A stretch of 64,000 nucleotides of DNA from CAZYFH01 sp964646815. GTDB lineage: Bacteria; Acidobacteriota; Vicinamibacteria; Vicinamibacterales; UBA8438. The translations under genes were made by a program, and so were the position numbers. Each line of letters starts with the position of its first letter. Position 1 is the stretch's first letter. Below the pieces are notes generated by a model. The model worked only from the letters and a program-made list of their open reading frames with translations, searched no databases and was not told the DNA's origin. The stretch spans positions 1-64,000 of the forward strand of contig CAZYFH010000001.1 of NCBI GenBank assembly GCA_964646815.1, given 5' to 3'. Positions 27,164-35,451 of the stretch are shown in pieces.

Positions 27164-27967
27164 GTGAGCGAGACCCGGCAGCGCGATTTCGGTGCAAGCT
27201 TGCGGGAGGCGCGCGAGCGTCGTGGGGTGTCCCTGCGGCAAATTGCCGTCTCTACCAAGATCTCGATGGCGGCACTCGAAGCGCTTGAGCGCAACGATGT
27301 GTCAAGCCTGCCCGGTGGAATTTTCACACGGTCGTTCGTCCGATCCTATGCTTCCGAGGTGGACCTTGATCCGGAAGCGACGCTGAGACGATTCCTCAAT
27401 CAGGTTAGCACCGACGGCGCCGTCGAAGGCCGCCCGGAAGTCGAGTCGCACGCGCATAGCGTGTTCCAGAGCCAGCAGCGGATGGCTGGCACCGTATTGA
27501 GTTTGTTGCTCCTCGCCGTGCCGCTCGCGGGGTTGCTCATCTTCTTGGGCGTACGCGGTGGTGACGACGCGGCAGCTGACGCCGAGTCGGGCGCCGGCGA
27601 TCTTGCTGTCGCTGAAGTCTCCGATCCGACGCTGGCTACAGCACTGCCGCCGTTACGACCGCCGCCATCCCTTGTGCGCCCCGTTGCGGAGGCCGCGGCC
27701 GTGGGTCCGCTCACGATCGACATCCATCCGAACGCGGACTGCTGGGTGTCGGCGACTGTGGACGGCGAGCGGCTGTTCTCCGGCGTGATGCATGAGGGTG
27801 ACCGTCGAGTGCTGGAAGCCGAACATGAGATCATCGTGATCGTCGGCGACGCGGGTGCGTTCGTGTACGCCATCAATCAAAACCCGGGGCGGTCGCTCGG
27901 CGGTAGCGGCGAGGTTGCGACGGCCACCATCACGCGCAGCAACTATCGTAGCTACACGAGACAGTAG
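27164..27967 (+). CDS. RodZ-like helix-turn-helix membrane protein (DUF4115)
   Basis: This 267-residue protein starts at GTG 27164. Residues 8-75 form a Cro/C1-type helix-turn-helix of the RodZ kind (FGASLREARERRGVSLRQIAVSTKISMAALEALE, then SSLPGGIFTRSFVRSYA). One TM helix follows (TVLSLLLLAVPLAGLLIFLG, about 107-127), an Ala/Pro-rich linker, and a C-terminal DUF4115-type domain (LTIDIHPNADCWVSATVDG, EHEIIVIVGDAGAFVYAIN). RodZ links MreB to the membrane in rod-shaped cells, and many relatives have only this layout. It is 14 bp after the thiE-like gene. Confidence 0.85.
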   Translation: MSETRQRDFGASLREARERRGVSLRQIAVSTKISMAALEALERNDVSSLPGGIFTRSFVRSYASEVDLDPEATLRRFLNQVSTDGAVEGRPEVESHAHSVFQSQQRMAGTVLSLLLLAVPLAGLLIFLGVRGGDDAAADAESGAGDLAVAEVSDPTLATALPPLRPPPSLVRPVAEAAAVGPLTIDIHPNADCWVSATVDGERLFSGVMHEGDRRVLEAEHEIIVIVGDAGAFVYAINQNPGRSLGGSGEVATATITRSNYRSYTRQ

Positions 27968-28116
27968 TGCAAAGGAACAGCCAGACACTGAGTTAGATCG
28001 GAGCCGCGACGCTCGGCTAGGCCCGCCGCCGACCCCTTGACCACGTCGCCTCGATAGACGTTGGTATCCGCGGACCGTTTCCTGAGCTGTTTCGGCGCGG
28101 CGACGCGCCCCGAGAC

Positions 28117-28883
28117 GTGCACCTGCTCGCTTCTCGGGGGAAGGGACTCGCGTCGCCGGCGGCGGCGCAACTGGCGCTGTTGCTGATGCTTGCCGACGAT
28201 CCCGACGTCAAACTGGCTGTCTCGGGGACGGAGACGGTCCATGGCATTTCCGAGGCCGCGCTGGCCGGATACCTAGCCTATGGCGACGTGTCGGAGGCGC
28301 GCCGCGCGCACTTCGCGACACCTGAAGTGCACCCTGTCGATGCTGCCAGCGCGGACGATGGGCCGCTTATCGACCTCGATACACCGTTGCCCGACGGGCC
28401 GGTGGTGGAGTTAGAGACCGCCGATGCTTCGAGGGAACTGTCGCAGCTGTCATTGATCGACCGGATCAACCTCGCTATGAACGGCACACCCGAATAGCAA
28501 GGCGTCCTGGTGCGCGACGCGAACAAACTCGTGGCGTCGGCGGCGATCGGCAGGCCCAAGCTCAGCGAGTTCGAGGTCGAGACGTACGCTCGGATAACGA
28601 ATGTGTCTGAGGAGGTGTTCCGACTCATCGGAAACAACCGGGGCTGCGTCAAGAACTACGTTGTCGCATCCGCGCTCGCCAAGAACCCCAAGACGCTGCT
28701 TGCCATCTCAGTCCGACGGGTGCCTCGGATGAACGACCAGGAAATAGAGAACTCGCGCGCGCTCGCAACGTCCCCGCCGCGTCGCGTCTCGCGGGCACGC
28801 GCGATAGTAGCGCTGCGACGCGACCGCACCGGCGGCAAGACCGCAGAACACGTCACCGCTTGTTGCCGCCCGCCTTTCGCTGA
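28117..28883 (+). pseudogene. Broken gene of a conserved hypothetical family
   Basis: From GTG 28117 a frame reads HLLASRGKGLASPAAAQLAL and ends SLIDRINLAMNGTPE with an in-frame TAG at 28495. The same frame resumes at once with GVLVRDANKLVASAAIGRPK, FRLIGNNRGCVKNYVVASAL and NPKTLLAISVRR, which is the expected continuation of the family (INLAxxGxxEARxxLxRDxNKxVAxxxxxxPK). Near 28740 a frameshift breaks it again; the +1 frame gives LARARNVPAASRLAG and stops at 28883. Sequence upstream is open to about 28018 without a start codon, so the N terminus may also be lost. The function of the family is unknown to me. Confidence 0.68.
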
Positions 28884-29080
28884 GGCCGGCGCTGTTTTTC
28901 GAGCCGCCATTCAGAGCGCATCTGGGACAGGCCGTCCATATACACCGCCGCGCGGGCGCGCGTCTCCTCATCACCAAGCGTCGTGAGGATCTCGACGGCC
29001 CGCTGGATGTCGCGCTCTATCGTGGCCGCCGTCGCCCGGGAGTAGAGCCGCTTGATCTGTTCGATCTGGCGTTGGCTCAT
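28853..29080 (-). CDS. Small helical protein coupled to polX
   Basis: This 75-residue protein begins MSQRQIEQIKRLYSRATAAT and is predicted to be fully helical with a very basic tail (RLEKQRRPQRKAGG). Its ATG lies inside the polX stop codon (ATGA overlap), a strong sign of translational coupling. No domain is recognised. Charge pattern and partner suggest a nucleic-acid-related accessory role, which is inference only. Its 3' end overlaps the convergent broken gene by 31 bp. Confidence 0.65.
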   Translation of the reverse strand: MSQRQIEQIKRLYSRATAATIERDIQRAVEILTTLGDEETRARAAVYMDGLSQMRSEWRLEKQRRPQRKAGGNKR

Positions 29081-30833
29081 GGCGATTGCCGATCGGGGGC
29101 CTGTGGCGCCGCCGGCCGGTGGCGACGGAGGCGACGGCGAAACGCGTCGAGGGGCAATGTGTTCAAGACGTCGTTGGGCTCGAGCCACGCTCGGCGTGCG
29201 ACGACGACGCCCCAGCTGAACACGGCGAACGCCCCTGGCGCGTGCGCGTCGGACGAGATGACGATCGGGGCGCCGCGGTCGCGCGCGAGCCGTGCCAGCG
29301 TGTCGCACAGGTCGAGGCGCTCGACCTGGCAGTTGATCTCAAGGGCGACGCCGAGACGCGCGGCCGCGTCGACGACCTGCTCAATATCGACGCGATACGG
29401 TTCTCGGCGGAGCAGACGCCGGCCGGTCAGATGGCCGAGGATGTTGACATGCGGCGAGTCGATCGCTCGAAGGATACGATTGGTCATCTGTCGTTCGTCT
29501 TGACCGAAGGCCGAGTGCACGGACGCGATGACAAGATCGAGCTCCGCCGGACAGTCGTCGGCCAGGTTGAGCGCGCCGTCAGCCCTGATGTCGTATTCGA
29601 TCCCTGCCAGCAGCGTGATGCCGCGGATGCGATCGTTGGCCGCGCGTGTGGCATGCGCGTGTGCGAGGGCGCCGTGCTCGTCGAGCCCTTTGGCCATCGC
29701 AAGAGACTGCGTATGGTCGGTGATCGCGAGATGGTCGAGGCCGGCCTCTCGCGCTGCGCGCGCCATTGTGCCGATGTCGGCCGACCCCGTCGGTGGCGTT
29801 GGTGTGTGTGTGAAGGTCACCATGGATGTGCGACCGTTCTATGAGTGCCGGCAGCGCTGTGGTCTCTGCGGCAAAAAAAGAGTTCGGCACGGTTCTTGCG
29901 ATGCTCGGACGGAATGAACGAAAGGTCCACCGCTTCGTACACCGCTGGTTCCTCGACGCCAGCCACCAGCGCCCCGCCGTCGATTCGAAACAGTCGGTAT
30001 TCGTTCAGTTTCAAGCCGCGTTGCAACGCGTGGTCGCGCAGGGCGGTGTTGTGCTCTCTTGATCCGGTGAAGTCCTGACGGGATGCACCCACCCTTACCT
30101 CAGGGACGACACGCAGGCCGGCCTGCAGACCGCCATGCAACAGGATGTTCGACTTGGTTTCGCCCTGGCCGAGGATGCGGTTGACGGCGTCGGATCCGAC
30201 GAAATCCGGCATGATCGCCGAGTCGGTGCCGGTAGCGAGGATGTCGACGTCACCGCACGTCTCGCACCCTCGTCGCATACTAGCCACGGGGACGAGCGTG
30301 GCCCCCGCGTGCCGCGCGCGGAGCCGGTGAATTAGTGTCTCCGCAACGTCGTGCACGTTGGCGAGGAGGTGACGCCCTGCGCGACTCCGTCGCTCACCGA
30401 TAGACCGGAGGATCAGCTGTTCCTTTCTTGGCCCCAATCCGCGTTGTGATCTGAGATGCGCTTCCGTCGCGGCGCGTTCGAGCTGGTCGATGGTGACGAT
30501 CCCGAGCCGCGCGTGCAGCATCGCCACACTCTTTGCACCGATCCGTTGCAGTTGCAGCAGCTCGAGGATGGACGCGGGAAACTCCTTGAGGAGGTCCTGG
30601 TGGAACAGAAGGAACCCGTGCTCGGCGAGCTCTCCTAGTTTGGCGGCGAGATCCTTTCCGATGCCAGGAATGACGCGGAGTTCCGTGTCCGACAGGTTGT
30701 CAATACGCTCGTGGGTCGCCGAAGCGATATCCGCGGCGGCCCGGTAGGTTCTGATCTTGAACGGATTTGTCCCCTTGATCTCGAGCCGGTCGGCGACTTT
30801 TTCAAACGCGCGGGCGATGCCGGAGTTGTCCAT
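29077..30833 (-). pseudogene. polX: DNA polymerase/3'-5' exonuclease PolX, interrupted by two single-base frameshifts
   Basis: The first 320 residues are a PolX-type polymerase beta domain: helix-hairpin-helix VIPGIGKDLAAKLGEL, LGPRKEQLIL, and the nucleotidyl-transferase motif ASMRRGCETCGDVDILATG. The C-terminal PHP exonuclease reads IHGDLHTHTNATDG in a second frame and MARAAREAGLDHLAITDHTQ ... EINCQVERLDL ... VISSDAHAPG in a third. The frame changes are one extra T in a T7 run (plus-strand A7 near 29873-29879) and one extra base in a G4 run (near 29785). Removing both gives a normal 584-residue protein, so these may be sequencing errors rather than true decay. It lies 10 bp after the GHMP kinase. 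Confidence 0.82.
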
Positions 30834-30843
30834 TGGGAAAGAT

Positions 30844-31839
30844 CTACTTCACCTCGACGCGGAGTCCGTCCGGGTCGAGCGCATGTTCCAGGAACTCGGC
30901 CCCCGCCGCGCGCAACTCACGCGTGACCGACGTCACTGCGTCCGGCTCGGCAAAAATCAACAAACACCCACCACCGCCGGCGCCACAGGCTTTCACCGCG
31001 CGTGCGCCCGCCGCACGTGCGCGTGCGACCAGGTCGTCTATGCGCGGTGTCGTTACACCTGGGCAGAGTCGCTTGCGCAGTGTCCATTCCCGGTCAAGGT
31101 GCTGTCCGACCTCGGCCCAGTCACTCGCAAGCAAGGCGCCGCGGATTCCGACCGCCACATCGCGGATCTCGGCGAAGAGTGCGGTCACGACGGGGTCGCC
31201 GTCGAGATGGCGCTTCGTGACTTCCCAGTTGTTGATACCCGAGTCACGGGATTGCCCCGTATACACGAGGATCAAACGCTGGCCCAGCTCGCGCGGGTCG
31301 ACGTTGAGGGGGATGCGGGTCACGCCGGCCGCGTCCATCTCGATCGCCGCGATCCCGCCATACATGGCAGGGCGGTAGTCCTGGAGGCCAGTCGGGACGC
31401 CGAGGACCTGCGCCTCGAGGTTCAGCGCCAGCGCGATCAGCGACTCAGGATGGAATGGACGGTCGAGCCACCGGCTGAGGGCGCCGCAAAGCGCGATGTT
31501 CATCGCGGATGACCCGGCAAGGCCCGCTCCGACCGGTGCGCCCGATCGCGTCGCGATGGAGACGGCGCTGGGCCGAAAAAAGCGAAGTACGCGAGCGATG
31601 AGGCGGAGCTCGGCGCGATCGTCCAATTCGGACCAATGTGCGGCGTCGATTGCTGCGCCGGTGTCTGCGGCGACGACGTGGAGGCGCCCATCGCTGCTCG
31701 GTGACACCGTGCACTCGGCGCGCAGTGTGATCGCGGCGTTTACCGTCTGGGCGTCTTCATGAAACAAATACAGTGGCCAGATGTCGAGTGTGCCGCCGGC
31801 GAGGTCGATGCGCGTGGGGGCTGACGAGTGAACGCGCAC
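30844..31839 (-). CDS. GHMP-family sugar kinase (HddA-like)
   Basis: This 331-residue GHMP kinase begins VRVHSSAPTRIDLAGGTLDI; the SxPxRIDLAGGxxD motif is typical of heptose and related sugar kinases. It has GAPVGAGLAGSSAMNIALCG (phosphate-binding motif 2), VPTGLQDYRPAMYGG and ACGAGGGGCLLIF (motif 3). GTG 31839 is preferred because homology starts there; an ATG at 31869 is also in frame. The substrate cannot be read from sequence. Divergence from the nagZ-ldcA-mpl run suggests a sugar from cell-wall turnover, but a D-glycero-D-manno-heptose phosphate is equally possible. polX follows 10 bp downstream. Confidence 0.85.
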   Translation of the reverse strand: MRVHSSAPTRIDLAGGTLDIWPLYLFHEDAQTVNAAITLRAECTVSPSSDGRLHVVAADTGAAIDAAHWSELDDRAELRLIARVLRFFRPSAVSIATRSGAPVGAGLAGSSAMNIALCGALSRWLDRPFHPESLIALALNLEAQVLGVPTGLQDYRPAMYGGIAAIEMDAAGVTRIPLNVDPRELGQRLILVYTGQSRDSGINNWEVTKRHLDGDPVVTALFAEIRDVAVGIRGALLASDWAEVGQHLDREWTLRKRLCPGVTTPRIDDLVARARAAGARAVKACGAGGGGCLLIFAEPDAVTSVTRELRAAGAEFLEHALDPDGLRVEVK

Positions 31840-31844
31840 CGGCG

Positions 31845-31854
31845 CATTATAATG
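31845..31854. promoter_or_regulatory. Palindromic -10 element CATTATAATG between divergent genes
   Basis: This 10-bp perfect palindrome contains TATAAT on both strands (plus 31848-31853, minus 31846-31851). On the minus strand it ends 6 nt before the GTG of the GHMP kinase; on the plus strand it lies 18 nt before the nagZ ATG. Clear -35 boxes are not visible at the right spacing on either side. It is likely a symmetric bidirectional promoter core. Confidence 0.55.
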
Positions 31855-31871
31855 GGACCTACCGACCATCG

Positions 31872-32966
31872 ATGTCGAAAGGCCTTCGGCGTCATCTCGG
31901 GCAGCTGATCGTTGCCGGGTTTAGGGGGACGACGGTCCCGCCCGAGCTCCGCGCGCTTGCGCGTGAGTTCGACCTGGGCGGAGCCATCCTGTTCGGGCGC
32001 AACGTCGAAGCGCCCGCGCAGGTCGCGGAGCTCGCATATGGCATCCGCGCGCTCGTTCAAGAGCTGCCGCCGTGGGTGTGCGTCGACCAGGAGGGCGGAC
32101 GTGTCGCCAGGCTCACTGCGCCGTTCACCCGCTGGCCTCCGATGCGGTCGCTAGGCCGTTCTGGAGATGCCGCGCTCGCGGAACGGTTCGGACGGGCGCT
32201 GGCGACGGAGCTCAGCGCGGTCGGTGTGACGTGGAACTTTGCGCCGGTTCTCGATGTGCATACCAATCGCGAGAATCCGGTAATCGGCGACCGCGCGCTG
32301 TCAGAACGAGCCGACGAGGTGGCGACACTGGGAACAGCGATAATCACGGAGTTTCAGCGCACAGGGATCGCGGCGTGTGGGAAGCACTTTCCGGGACACG
32401 GCGATACGACGGTGGACTCCCACGACGAGCTGCCGGTGGTCGACCAGTTACCCGAGCGTGTGCGCGAAGTAGAGCTCGCGCCGTTTCGCGCAGCGATCGG
32501 GGTCGGGGTCGCGGCGATCATGACCGCGCACGTGGTCTATCCGGCGCTCGATGACAGCGGCCCGGCCACGCTCTCCTCACGCATCGTCACCGGGTTGCTG
32601 CGTGGCGAGCTGGGCTTCGGCGGCATCATCGCCAGCGACGACCTCGAGATGGGTGCCATCGCCAAGCATCGGTCGGTCGACGCTGCGACGGTGGACGCGA
32701 TTGCCGCTGGGTGCGACATGGTGTTGCTCTGCGGAGGCGACACGGCATGCCAGATCGGGGCAATCGAAGCGCTCATCCACGCTGTCGAGGACGAACGCCT
32801 TCCGGCGAGACGTGTCGAGGATGCGCTCGCGCGCGTCCGGCGGACAAAGGAGCGTTTCCTCGCGCCTCGGCCGTCGTGGCGTCCGCCGTCGGAGGCCGAG
32901 TTGCGCGACGTGCTGGGACGGGCGGAGCACCAGCGCATCGCCGGGGAGATGGAGCAGTTTTCCTAA
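31872..32966 (+). CDS. nagZ: Beta-N-acetylhexosaminidase NagZ
   Basis: NagZ removes GlcNAc from GlcNAc-anhydroMurNAc-peptides in the cytoplasm during murein recycling. The 364-residue family-3 glycosidase starts at ATG 31872 (MSKGLRRHLGQLIVAGF) without a signal peptide. It has GGAILFGRN, CVDQEGGRVARL, TWNFAPVLDVHTN, the KHFPGHGDTTVDSHDELP loop that holds the catalytic His/Asp dyad, MTAHVVYPALD and IIASDDLEMGAI with the nucleophile Asp. There is no Shine-Dalgarno; a -10 box lies 18 nt upstream. It overlaps ldcA by one base (TAATG). Confidence 0.95.
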   Translation: MSKGLRRHLGQLIVAGFRGTTVPPELRALAREFDLGGAILFGRNVEAPAQVAELAYGIRALVQELPPWVCVDQEGGRVARLTAPFTRWPPMRSLGRSGDAALAERFGRALATELSAVGVTWNFAPVLDVHTNRENPVIGDRALSERADEVATLGTAIITEFQRTGIAACGKHFPGHGDTTVDSHDELPVVDQLPERVREVELAPFRAAIGVGVAAIMTAHVVYPALDDSGPATLSSRIVTGLLRGELGFGGIIASDDLEMGAIAKHRSVDAATVDAIAAGCDMVLLCGGDTACQIGAIEALIHAVEDERLPARRVEDALARVRRTKERFLAPRPSWRPPSEAELRDVLGRAEHQRIAGEMEQFS

Positions 32967-33886
32967 TGCGCAAACCACGAAAAGTCGAACCGGGCGATCG
33001 CATCGGCATCGTGGCGCCGGCCAGTCCGTTTGACCGCGCGGTGTTCGACGATGGCATCGCGGAACTAGAAGCCCTCGGTTTCGAACCGGTGTTCGATCAA
33101 AGGGTGTTCGCGCGGTCCGGGTATCTCGCGGGGTCGGCAACCGACCGAGCGACTGCGCTTCAGGCCGCGTGGCGAGATCCCACAATCCACGCGATCATGG
33201 CCGTGCGCGGCGGCTACGGGAGCGCTCAACTGCTGCCGTTGCTCGACGAACGCGAAGCGGCGGCGGCGCGAATCCCGTTCATCGGGTCGAGCGACATCAC
33301 GGCGCTGCTGACGTTTCTCACCCTTCGATGCGGGACGACGGCGTTCCACGGACCGATGGTAGTGTCGCTCGGGCGGCGCACGGACGGGTATGACCGCCAA
33401 TCGCTGATGGGCGCACTCATGCGGCCGCAGCCGCTGGGCGAGCTGTCTGCGGACGGATGCGACACCTTGGCCCGCGGGGAGGTTCGGGGCTTGTTGTTCG
33501 GTGGCACGCTGAGCCAGATCGTCGCATCGCTCGGCACGCCGTTCGCGTTCGATCCACCCGCGGGACATGTCTTGCTGCTCGACGACAACGGTGAGCGGCC
33601 CTATCGGCTCGATCGCATGCTGACGCAGTTGGCCCAGAGTGGCATCCTAGCGCGCGCGAGGGGGGTCATCTGCGCGGAGTTTCCGAATTGTGACGAGCCG
33701 AACGGTCACCTGACGGCGCGGGGGGTGGTGTCGGACCGGCTTCACGGATTTCCAGGTCCGGTCGTCTTCGGATTCCCTACTGGCCATACGACCCGCCCGA
33801 TGATGACGCTCCCGCTCGGCGTCGAGGTCACCGTCACGTCGGAGCCGCGCGCCCGGGTCATCGTCGAGGAGTCTGCAGTCGCGTGA
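32966..33886 (+). CDS. ldcA: Murein tetrapeptide L,D-carboxypeptidase
   Basis: LdcA (S66 family) trims the terminal D-Ala from recycled tetrapeptides, giving the tripeptide that Mpl uses. The 306-residue protein has PGDRIGIVAPASP, IMAVRGGYGSAQLLPLLD, FIGSSDITALLTFL with the catalytic Ser, GLLFGGTLSQIVASLGT, LLLDDNGERPYRLDRMLTQL with the catalytic Glu region and VFGFPTGHTT with the catalytic His. ATG 32966 shares a base with the nagZ stop. It overlaps mpl by 4 bp, so the three recycling genes are translationally linked. Confidence 0.95.
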   Translation: MRKPRKVEPGDRIGIVAPASPFDRAVFDDGIAELEALGFEPVFDQRVFARSGYLAGSATDRATALQAAWRDPTIHAIMAVRGGYGSAQLLPLLDEREAAAARIPFIGSSDITALLTFLTLRCGTTAFHGPMVVSLGRRTDGYDRQSLMGALMRPQPLGELSADGCDTLARGEVRGLLFGGTLSQIVASLGTPFAFDPPAGHVLLLDDNGERPYRLDRMLTQLAQSGILARARGVICAEFPNCDEPNGHLTARGVVSDRLHGFPGPVVFGFPTGHTTRPMMTLPLGVEVTVTSEPRARVIVEESAVA

Positions 33887-35280
33887 CCACGGTCTATCTG
33901 ATCGGCATCTGTGGCACTGGCATGGCGACGCTGGCTGCGCTCCTCAAAGCGAGCGGCGTCGAGGTCCGGGGGTCCGACGCCCAGGCGTACCCGCCGATGG
34001 ACTCCTTTCTCGCGGAGCAGGGCATCACGCCAGCTCTGGGCTACGACGCGGCCCACATCACGGATGATGTCGATCTGGTCGTCATTGGCAATGCCGTGTC
34101 TCGGGGGAATCCGGAGGTCGAAGCCGTCCTGGCGCACAAGATCCGCTACTGCTCGCTGCCGGAGATGGTGCGCGACAGGTTCCTCTGGGGAGATCGGTCG
34201 CTCGTGGTGGCCGGGACTCATGGGAAGACGACCACCACGTCGATGGTGGCGTGGACTCTGGTCGAGGCGGGAGTCGACCCGAGCTTCCTGATCGGCGGGG
34301 TCCCGCGTAACTTCGAGGCGAGCTTCCGCCGAGGGGCCGGCGGGGTGTTCGTCATCGAGGGCGACGAGTACGACAGTGCATTCTTCGACAAGACAGCGAA
34401 GTTCCTGAAGTACCTTCCCGAGGTGGTGATCGTCGGGAGTGTGGAGTACGACCACGCCGATCTCTACGCCGACTTGGCGCAACTGCAGCAGGCGTTCGAG
34501 CGGCTGCTACAGCTGATGCCCGCGAGCGGTCGGCTCATCCTCGGGGTCGATGATCTTGGCGCGCGGCGGCTGCGCGATAGAGCGTGCTGTGCAGTCGACA
34601 CCTTCGGGTTGAGCGACGATGCCGACTGGCGCGCAGTCAACGTGCGATACGAGCTCGACGTCACGGTCTTCGACGTCTGTCACGGCGGTGCCACCGTAGC
34701 CCAGGTAGCGCTGCCGATGCTCGGTACGTTCAACGTCCGGAACGCACTCGCCGCGTGTGCGGCGGCGTCCACTGTCGGGGTGACTCCGGAGTTCACGGCA
34801 CGGGCGCTCGCCCGGTTTAAGGGCGTGCGCCGTCGGCTCGAGGTGTGTGGAGTCGAGCAGGGGGTCACGGTCTACGATGACTTTGCACATCACCCGACGG
34901 CCGTGCGGGAGACCCTCGTCGCGATTCGCGCTGCGGCACCGGCGGGTCGCGTGTGGGCCGTGTTCGAACCCCGCTCGGCAACGGCGTGCCGCCGTGTGTT
35001 TCAGACGGCGTTTGCGTCGGCGCTCGCGTTGGCGGATAGCGTCATCGTCGGCACCGTGTATCGCTCGACGATCCCGTTCGAGGAGCGGTTGTCCGAGGCC
35101 CGGCTGGTCGACGACCTGGCGGCCGCAGGGGTCGCGGCATGCCATCTCGGATCAGCGGAGGAGATCGCTGCGAGACTCGCCCGGGAGGCCAATCCAGGAG
35201 ACGTAGTCGTCGTGATGTCGAATGGCGACTTTGGTGGCGTGCAAGAGCGCATTCTGCACAGCCTGCGAAGTGCTCACTAG
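33883..35280 (+). CDS. mpl: UDP-N-acetylmuramate:L-alanyl-gamma-D-glutamyl-meso-diaminopimelate ligase
   Basis: Mpl attaches the recycled tripeptide directly to UDP-MurNAc. The 465-residue Mur ligase begins TTVYLIGICGTGMATLAALL, has VVAGTHGKTTTTSMVAWTL (P-loop), IEGDEYDSAFFDKTAKF (Mpl-type in place of the MurC version), VEYDHADLY, and the C-terminal VYDDFAHHPTAVRETL and AVFEPRS. The LSR-type LKASGVEVRGSDAQAYPPM at the N terminus also fits Mpl rather than MurC. It starts at GTG within the ldcA stop. Meso-DAP peptides are implied. Confidence 0.95.
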   Translation: MTTVYLIGICGTGMATLAALLKASGVEVRGSDAQAYPPMDSFLAEQGITPALGYDAAHITDDVDLVVIGNAVSRGNPEVEAVLAHKIRYCSLPEMVRDRFLWGDRSLVVAGTHGKTTTTSMVAWTLVEAGVDPSFLIGGVPRNFEASFRRGAGGVFVIEGDEYDSAFFDKTAKFLKYLPEVVIVGSVEYDHADLYADLAQLQQAFERLLQLMPASGRLILGVDDLGARRLRDRACCAVDTFGLSDDADWRAVNVRYELDVTVFDVCHGGATVAQVALPMLGTFNVRNALAACAAASTVGVTPEFTARALARFKGVRRRLEVCGVEQGVTVYDDFAHHPTAVRETLVAIRAAAPAGRVWAVFEPRSATACRRVFQTAFASALALADSVIVGTVYRSTIPFEERLSEARLVDDLAAAGVAACHLGSAEEIAARLAREANPGDVVVVMSNGDFGGVQERILHSLRSAH

Positions 35281-35383
35281 CGGACCGCAACAGCCACGTG
35301 GTTATCCGAACTGACCGCATCCTGTGCAAACGAGGCACATGTTGTTGAAGACAGTAGGCGCGCACAGCGCGCGTCGCGACCTC

Positions 35384-35443
35384 GGAGCGGGGTACTCGGG
35401 GTCCCCGCGCAGCGGTCGCGGGAGGTTGGGACGAACCCCCATC
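35384..35443 (+). repeat. Dispersed intergenic repeat, family C, copy 2
   Basis: This 60-bp GC-rich stretch in the 171-bp mpl-pxpB spacer is an inverted copy of 18622-18680, with about 47 of 60 positions matching by eye. The conserved core is ACTCGGGGTCCC followed by an AGCGG and a CGCGGG block. It has no open frame. The remaining spacer has no recognised feature. Confidence 0.6.
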
Positions 35444-35451
35444 CAGACCTG

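Noticed and set aside
28495..28497. In-frame TAG as a possible pyrrolysine or readthrough codon
   Set aside because: A second frameshift 240 bp downstream and the lack of an upstream start codon make decay or sequence error more likely; no downstream stem-loop was evident.
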